From Cryptomeria japonica (lineage: Eukaryota; Streptophyta; Pinopsida; Cupressales; Cupressaceae), in contig NC_081413.1 in NCBI RefSeq assembly GCF_030272615.1, forward strand, positions 554,863,136-554,927,135: a stretch of 64,000 nucleotides of DNA. The letters run 5' to 3'. The notes beneath the pieces were generated by a model. The model saw nothing but the letters and a program-made list of their open reading frames with translations, was not told where the DNA came from and did no database searches. The first letter of the stretch is position 1, and each line of letters opens with the position of its first letter. Below, piece after piece: positions 58,441 to 64,000 of the stretch. The translations under genes and the position numbers were made by a program.

Positions 58441-59672
58441 ATCCAATCACACCAATCATGTCAATCCTAGTGGTACTCATGTATATCACACAATGCTACT
58501 TATCCTATCCTAGCCTAGTGGTACTTATGTCTATCACATGGTGCTACTTATTAGGCTCTTTATCATAGTGCTTATGTTTCTCACATGGCACTATATCCTA
58601 GTGTATATGTTTATCACATTGCACTCGATCCTATCTTGCTAGAGGACTTGCTGGATTCTATCAAATCAAGGACTTATCCTATGCTCAGCTTAGCAAACCT
58701 ACTATTTAGGGCACTTGTTGAGTGAGTCCTCTCAATAGCTTATCCAATTGGCTATGCATTTCTATCACATGGTTGTCGATTCTAGCTTAGTTTCCAGTCT
58801 ATCTTTCCTAGGGCACCTATTTGAGTGAGTCATCTTAGTAGCTTATCCAATTGACAACATATGTTCATCATAGAACTGCCAATTTTAGCCTTTTAAGACA
58901 CAAACACATTTTTATAATATAAACACAATTTTATTCAACCCAAATGTGCCTTTACAACATAAACATGCTTTCTAGCACAGATGTGATTTTGTCCTACTTG
59001 TACATGCCTTTGCTACATAAACATGTTCCTATGACCAAGATGTGACCGAGTGACACAAATGTGCCCATTTGAGCATGTAGACATGTGCATATGCTACCTA
59101 AACGTGCATGTTCATCACAGATGTTCTCAAAACCTACCTAAATGCATTTTCACATAAAATGTCTCTTCCATGTTTTTGCTTGACTACTTCTAAAAATAAT
59201 TAATTATGTCATAAATACAACAACGTACTAAGCAAGTTCAAGGTACTTGCCGGCTCACCCATGTCATCTGGCCGCTAGAATTATCAAACGTGGTCAAAGC
59301 AATGAATCCTCTCTACCATCTCTCCTGGACTACTGACTGCTCTCTAAGCTCTAAGTTATCTACTCTACTCTAATCTTCTGAGTACTATGGATACAAATGA
59401 GGATGTTTTCCTTATGGCCTATATATATAGGTTGTCTACCCTTAGTCTGCTATGTTTCTCATTGCCTATTGATTCCTTTTGAGTCAATCTTCTTCCTACA
59501 TGACCTTGTCACCCTATCTCGATAGTCTTTCCTAGCCTTTCTTTCTTATGAAGAGATTGTTTGCATTTTTTCAAAAAAATTCATCCAATCTCTAGAGGGT
59601 GCATATCATTCCTATCTTGGGGCAACTTTGTATCAGTTTATCTTCTTTGAAACAATGCGACATATTGCATTG
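58441..59672. other. Non-coding stretch between PMD pseudogene and gypsy LTR, repeat-rich
   Basis: Contains about four degenerate units of 37-49 bp with CCTAGTGGTACT..CTATCACATGG (about 58466-58625), a two-copy ~110-bp repeat (GAGTGAGTC..TAGCTTATCCAATTG, about 58710-58860) and an ACATG/AACATG-rich part (58900-59160). CTATATATATAGG at about 59426-59438 could serve as a TATA box for the minus-strand PMD unit. Confidence 0.5.
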
Positions 59673-59690
59673 TCTCAAAGAGGGGGAAAA
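59673..59690 (+). other. Polypurine tract of plus-strand gypsy element
   Basis: CTCAAAGAGGGGGAAAA directly before TGTAGACACC. The same arrangement in reverse lies at 33847-33863. Confidence 0.65.
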
Positions 59691-60200
59691 TGTAGACACC
59701 TAAAATTATCTTATTTTAATTAAATAAATAATATTTTATTTATTTAATTATTTTATCCTAAGCCTTCTATTAATTAAATAGATTTTTATTAATTTAATTA
59801 ATTCATTAATCCTCTTCTAGCCTTTCTTTATTTAAAAAAAATATTTGTATTTATTTAAATTATCTTTTCCCTAAATTAAATAAATATTTTATTTATTTTA
59901 TTGGTGCCACTTCCTCTATTAATTAAATGAATTTTTATTTATTTAATTAATTCGTTATCTTTTTCTCTTCATGGTACAATACAAAATCTGAGAGCAAAAA
60001 TATATCAAGCAAGATCAATGGAGATAGGAAACAATGGAGATCAAACCCTACTTGACATGTGAATGGTAGTATTATTGTTTCAATTTGTTGATTTGTGTGT
60101 TCTTATGTTTCTTCATTGGTGTATGGTGAATGCTTTATTGTAGAACTAGGGTTTGTTGTGGTTGGATCTTTTGTGGTTTTACAATATTTTATCATAATCA
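59691..60200 (+). repeat. Gypsy 3' LTR, start only
   Basis: TGTAGACACCTAAAATTATC follows the polypurine tract. Three degenerate AT-rich inverted segments (TTAATTAAAT..ATTTATTTAATTAA) fill 59710-59960. The LTR end is not recognisable, so the right limit is arbitrary. Confidence 0.5.
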
Positions 60201-61190
60201 TTTTTCACCTCACACAAGTACCATATACAATGGACAACTAGGGAATGCAAGGTCATTACCACCTTACACCCCTTACCTTGGAGGACTAACCTTGCCTAAA
60301 GTAAACTTTATTTCACCAAATGGAGACATAATGTGAGAATGTTTCCTCCCTAGTATTGATGCACCACTTGGAATAATGGTCAATGGTGTTAAAGGCTTCT
60401 AAAACTAAGGTTCTTGGTGGTTTTCATGAATAGTGATTCCATCTCTTGAGATTAGCGTATCTCCCCATTTCTCCTCACCAAAAAAGTCTCAATAGACCAA
60501 AGAAGTTGAATTATATTGATCTTTGACCAATGCAGATAACCACTTCACTTTATTAGTAGCCAAGAAACAAAGTTAGCATAAAAACAAATTTCCAAACCTT
60601 GATCAAATTGCAACCTAGAATAGAGGCAACACTCTATGATAAATAAGTGTCACTTTATGATGTAGAGGTGCCAATGTATGAAATATAGGTGTCAATCTAT
60701 GAGACACAAATGCCACTTTATAATGCAGGGCTACCACTTTATGCAAAAACAAGTTCCACTCTATGAAATAGGGGCATAGTTTTGCAAAACATGGTCCTAA
60801 ACTCTAATATAGAATATAATCACCACATGTAAAAATAGAGGTGAAAAAAGTCTAAATGGAGGAACAAATAGTCTAAATAAAGGTTCCAATTTAAGCTAAA
60901 AAGGCATCGAAACACAAAACATAGGTGCAAATTGACAACAAAATAGAATAAAAAAGTAGTTATACCTTGTAAAATATTATTTTTTGTGACCCAAAAGTGG
61001 TGTTTGACTCAGAAAACATGCAATCTAGATTACAACATAGTAGGATAGGTACCAATCTTGCAAGAATATGTTAGTAAAAAATCCTAAGAGTTCATAGCCA
61101 CAAACATCAAACTATTAGAGAAATCATCAAAACCTAGGGTTACAAAAATCTTATAAACCCTAACCAAACCTAATTTCAATAATAAAAAAT
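60201..61190. other. Unassigned stretch, possibly rest of the gypsy LTR
   Basis: No supported gene apart from the 21-bp repeat listed separately. Confidence 0.3.
60629..60775. repeat. 21-bp tandem repeat, seven units
   Basis: Seven consecutive 21-bp units (60629, 60650, 60671, 60692, 60713, 60734, 60755) around YCACTTTATGA..AGGTG. The period is a multiple of three, but no long frame runs through it. Confidence 0.75.
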
Positions 61191-62219
61191 TGATAAAATT
61201 ATAAGGCATTGAGAGGGGGGGTGGGGGTGAATGAGTGCAATAAAAAAAAATAACAATTTGATCACCACTTTAATCAACTTAAAATTTAACAAGCATGCAA
61301 GGAAAATAACCACATAAGATAACACCCAATAAAGTATGCACCACATAACACAATGTTTTTCATGTGGAAACCCAAATGGGAAAAACCACGGTGGGAATTA
61401 GTACCCACAAAGATCAACTATCTGCAGAATAGAGATCTGACCGGTTAACGTCATACAACTTCTTTGTTAGGAGCACACCCGATTAAGAGTGTCTTGTCTC
61501 GGTTAGGAGCTATTACAATAAGGCCTGTTAAGAGAAGCCCTGTTAGGATCTACCCAGGTTACTAGGATTTGAAAAAACAAGTTAATGTGCCACCCTGTTA
61601 AAGGATTTAACCTTCGGACCTGTGAGGATCCTACCGCACCCTGTTAGGAGTGACCTTGTTAGAGGATTTTATCTTGCTGCAACTGTTAGGCAACAATAAG
61701 TGACTGATCTGCTTCTAGCACCTCTGTTCCTAATTAGATCCACTTTATTTCTACTTCTAACACCAACTAAACATCATTATAAAGCATCACCTTTCACCGC
61801 ACAATCAAATTCACACTATATATCTCATATTTGATACATCATTACACAATATACTCCTTTTTATAAACAACTCTGCTAACTCGGCTAAGAACCCTTGGAA
61901 CAATTTCCTAGGTTCATTGAATCTAGTCAATCTTGTTCATCATTCTTTCCTTATGTTGGCAAAACATAACACAACACAAAAACATAACATTATGTCTACC
62001 GGTTTACAAATCTAAGTAATTCTGCTCTACCGATTAATTGTTCTTCCTGATTGACTGCTCAGTACATCATAACTCGCTCCAAAATTTGAATTTATTGATG
62101 CGGTAGTCATAGACTTCTACCAATGTCATGAACATGTGTCACAAACTGCAACACTTAACTCTTCACCTATCTTCTGTACCGATCACTTGAACATAACTCT
62201 GTCACTATTTACTAGTTTG
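61191..62219 (-). repeat. Copia LTR fragment, minus strand, cut by copia-4
   Basis: On the minus strand it has the short CCTAACAGG-type array (about 61690-61440), CCACCGTGGTTTTTCCC near 61395 and CCCCCTCTCAATG near 61218, then a probable end at TGATAAAATTATAAGG (61191). The LTR start is missing, since copia-4 begins at 62220. No primer-binding site lies left of 61191, so it was a 3' or solo LTR. Confidence 0.75.
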
Positions 62220-63732
62220 TGTTGGCATATGTGTAGAGTATGTTGACATGATGATATTGTGTTGTCATTGATGTCAATATGCTGAAGAGAGAACCGGTAA
62301 TATGTTGAACACTGAACCAGTAATATGTTGAAGAGTGAACCGGTTTATTAAAGTTAAGCAACTGGCAAAGTGAACCAATATATGTGCAAAAGGTGAAGCA
62401 GTACGTTTGTCCAAGTGAACCGGTATATGGAATGTTTTCTATCAAGGTTTAATATGGTATGACTACTGGTTGGTAGTCCCAGCCTCAGGGTTTTTGCTTG
62501 AAGTGTTTCGAGCCTGTGTGATTCAATCGACGATATTATGTGATGAGTTAGCATTGCAATGGAGATCATATTGTGTTGCCACATTAGCCTCGTGTGCGTG
62601 AAGGATCTTTCATGAAGGGGATTGATCCTATCTACCTTGGGAATGTGTGAAGTCCCTGCAAATGGTGAAGAACATGTGATGGGTTATCGCCTCCAAGAAG
62701 CGGTGAAGAACGAACAATGGAGATTGTCTTGAGATCTATTCAAGACCGTTGTATTCAAATGCAAAGTTTTCAATGGTTAGGATCGAACCAACTAAATTGC
62801 TCAACCTAAATGTTTAGGGTTTAGGGTTTATGCTACCGACCTATCTGTTTCCTATAAGTTCGATGTTGTGTTTGATGTTGAGGTTGTTGGTAAATGTTGT
62901 GTGTGTATCTAAGTCCAGAGATACATGATTCTTGCCAGACCAAATAAGAGAATTGATACCTGCAAAGTGTGTGTGCAGAAGGAAGGAACTAAAATGGATC
63001 TGTATTGGCATTGAGTGCTATTACCAGATCATTGTAATACCTGTTAATCTCTAATCACTTCAATAGTGGGAAAATCCCTTAATAGGGTAGCTTTAACTAG
63101 CTTGTTGTAAATCCATTAACAGGGTGACTCAAAGCCATTGAGTTCATAAAATCCTCTAACAAGGTAACATTTAACTTGGTTTAACCCTTAACTGGGTATT
63201 CTAGCCATCCCTTAACCGGGTGGTCCCTAACAGGATCGTTCCTAACAAAACCTGTTGTAACGGTCTTTAACCGAACTAGGCTCCTAACAGAGCAGACTTC
63301 TAAAGAGTTCAAAAACAGCTTGTGGGTATTCATCCCCACCGAGGTTTTTCCTAGTTGGGTTTCCACGTGAAAAATATGTGTGTCATGTGTGATGCCTCTT
63401 TCATGTGATGTTTTGTTATTTCCTATTTAGTGGTGAATCATGTTGTTCTAGTAAATTATTGTATCTTTGATGATAGATTATCTATTCATGCATAAGGATG
63501 AAGTGGAAATAAGGGAGTAGATTGTATGGAAAGCTAAGTGTTGGTGGTTTTTGTCTTTCACAATCTCATTATGTTTAACCGGTAGTAATCTAGTTTAGAT
63601 CGATATTAGTGTTTGTCTTTCAAGTGCACTGTTTGCAGTCAAACCAGTTCAAGAGAAGATTTTTTGTCTGTACTGATTCACCACCCCCTCTCAGTACTGG
63701 TTTGGTACTCACTGTTCATCATTGAGTTATCA
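62220..63732 (+). repeat. 5' LTR of copia-4
   Basis: 1,513 bp, TGTTGGCATATG..GAGTTATCA. It has a CCTATAAGTT TATA-like site near 62850, the TAACNGG array (about 63065-63290), CCCCACCGAGGTTTTTCC near 63334 and GATTCACCACCCCCTCTCAG near 63679. Confidence 0.9.
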
Positions 63733-63746
63733 ATTGGTATCAAAGC
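63733..63746 (+). other. Primer-binding site of copia-4
   Basis: ATTGGTATCAAAGC, one change from the initiator Met tRNA site. Confidence 0.85.
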
Positions 63747-63803
63747 GTCCTCCAGGTCCTCTATGTTGTAAGCTTAACCGCTTGAGGGAAAGATCCTATT
63801 GTA

Positions 63804-64000
63804 ATGATGAAGAGGGAAGGTCCAAAGTTCTACAAAGATAACTTTAAAATATGGAAGGATAGAATGAAGATATACATCAGAAGATTGGGTGCTCAACATT
63901 GGAGCTATGTTGAGAATGCTTATGTTATCCCTACTGGTATTGTCACTGATGACCAAAAGAGAGAGATTCAGGAGAATGGGCAAGTCATGAAAGCCCTAAT
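63804..64000 (+). CDS. Copia-4 gag start, partial
   Basis: Open frame from the ATG at 63804 to the window edge: MMKREGPKFYKDNFKIWKD, then RMKIYIRRLGAQHW and GIVTDDQKREIQENGQVMKAL. This is the capsid N-terminus of a copia element (F...N..IW...M). No stop in the 65 codons seen, unlike the same region of copia-2 and copia-3. Whether the rest is intact cannot be told from this window. Confidence 0.8.
   Translation, partial: MMKREGPKFYKDNFKIWKDRMKIYIRRLGAQHWSYVENAYVIPTGIVTDDQKREIQENGQVMKAL

Larger units (their letters stand above)
62220..64000 (+). mobile_element. Copia-4: 5' end of a Ty1/copia element running off the window
   Basis: Complete 5' LTR, primer-binding site and start of gag. The left flank GTTTG (62215-62219) would be the target duplication; the right copy is outside. 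The gag start resembles those of copia-2 and copia-3 (MMKREGPKF), so it belongs to a related family. Confidence 0.9.

Noticed and set aside
1-64000. tRNA genes suggested by TGGTATCAGAGC
   Set aside because: These are primer-binding sites next to LTR ends, not tRNA genes; no cloverleaf was recognised by eye. A tRNAscan-SE run would settle it.

Overview
The window looks like intergenic DNA from a very large plant genome, most likely a gymnosperm such as a conifer. It is AT-rich, and I support only one host gene: an intron-less DYW-type pentatricopeptide repeat (PPR) gene on the minus strand at 28512-30449. Most of the rest is layered, decayed Ty1/copia and Ty3/gypsy retrotransposon sequence. 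The species call is inference from the repeat content and not from a marker gene.

Region 1 (1-23808) is a nest of copia-type elements. The outermost, element C, enters from the left and ends with its 3' LTR at 22883-23808. Element A is inserted in the gag of C and also starts left of the window. Copia-1 (1906-7838, 3' end truncated) is inserted in the gag of A, and a solo gypsy-type LTR (8003-9301, TSD TGTTT) lies in the distal part of A. Copia-2 (14169-21451, TSD GTTTT) is inserted in a long extra reading frame of C. With copia-2 removed, the visible part of C reads gag zinc knuckles, then a protein of roughly 1,000 residues with no recognisable domain, then a polypurine tract and LTR. No protease, integrase or reverse transcriptase lies between.

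Region 2 (23809-33600) holds LTR debris with a 273-bp tandem duplication, a chromovirus integrase tail, the PPR gene and AT-rich sequence with small tandem duplications.

Region 3 (33690-62219) is dominated by Tat-lineage-like gypsy remnants. A minus-strand element (3' LTR ending at 33847, gag near 37.7 kb) and a plus-strand element (RNase H-integrase 40750-42395, LTR start at 59691) share the same LTR start and polypurine context and point away from each other. Behind the plus-strand integrase lie two minus-strand (antisense) coding units. One is a nearly intact ORF of about 1,050 codons at 43242-46393. The other is a plant mobile domain (PMD) pseudogene split by copia-3 (50017-57361, minus strand). 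A cluster of TCGATGA/TCATCGA motifs sits immediately 5' of the first antisense ORF. Solo LTR-2 (39349-40242, TSD AGCCA) lies between the two gypsy remnants.

Region 4 (61191-64000) has a minus-strand LTR fragment cut by copia-4. Copia-4 enters at 62220 with a complete 5' LTR, a primer-binding site and an open gag start, and it runs off the right edge.

The best candidates for something undescribed are the antisense ORF at 43242-46393 with its 5' motif cluster, and the pol-less element C with its large extra protein. No tRNA, rRNA or CRISPR features were recognised by eye.
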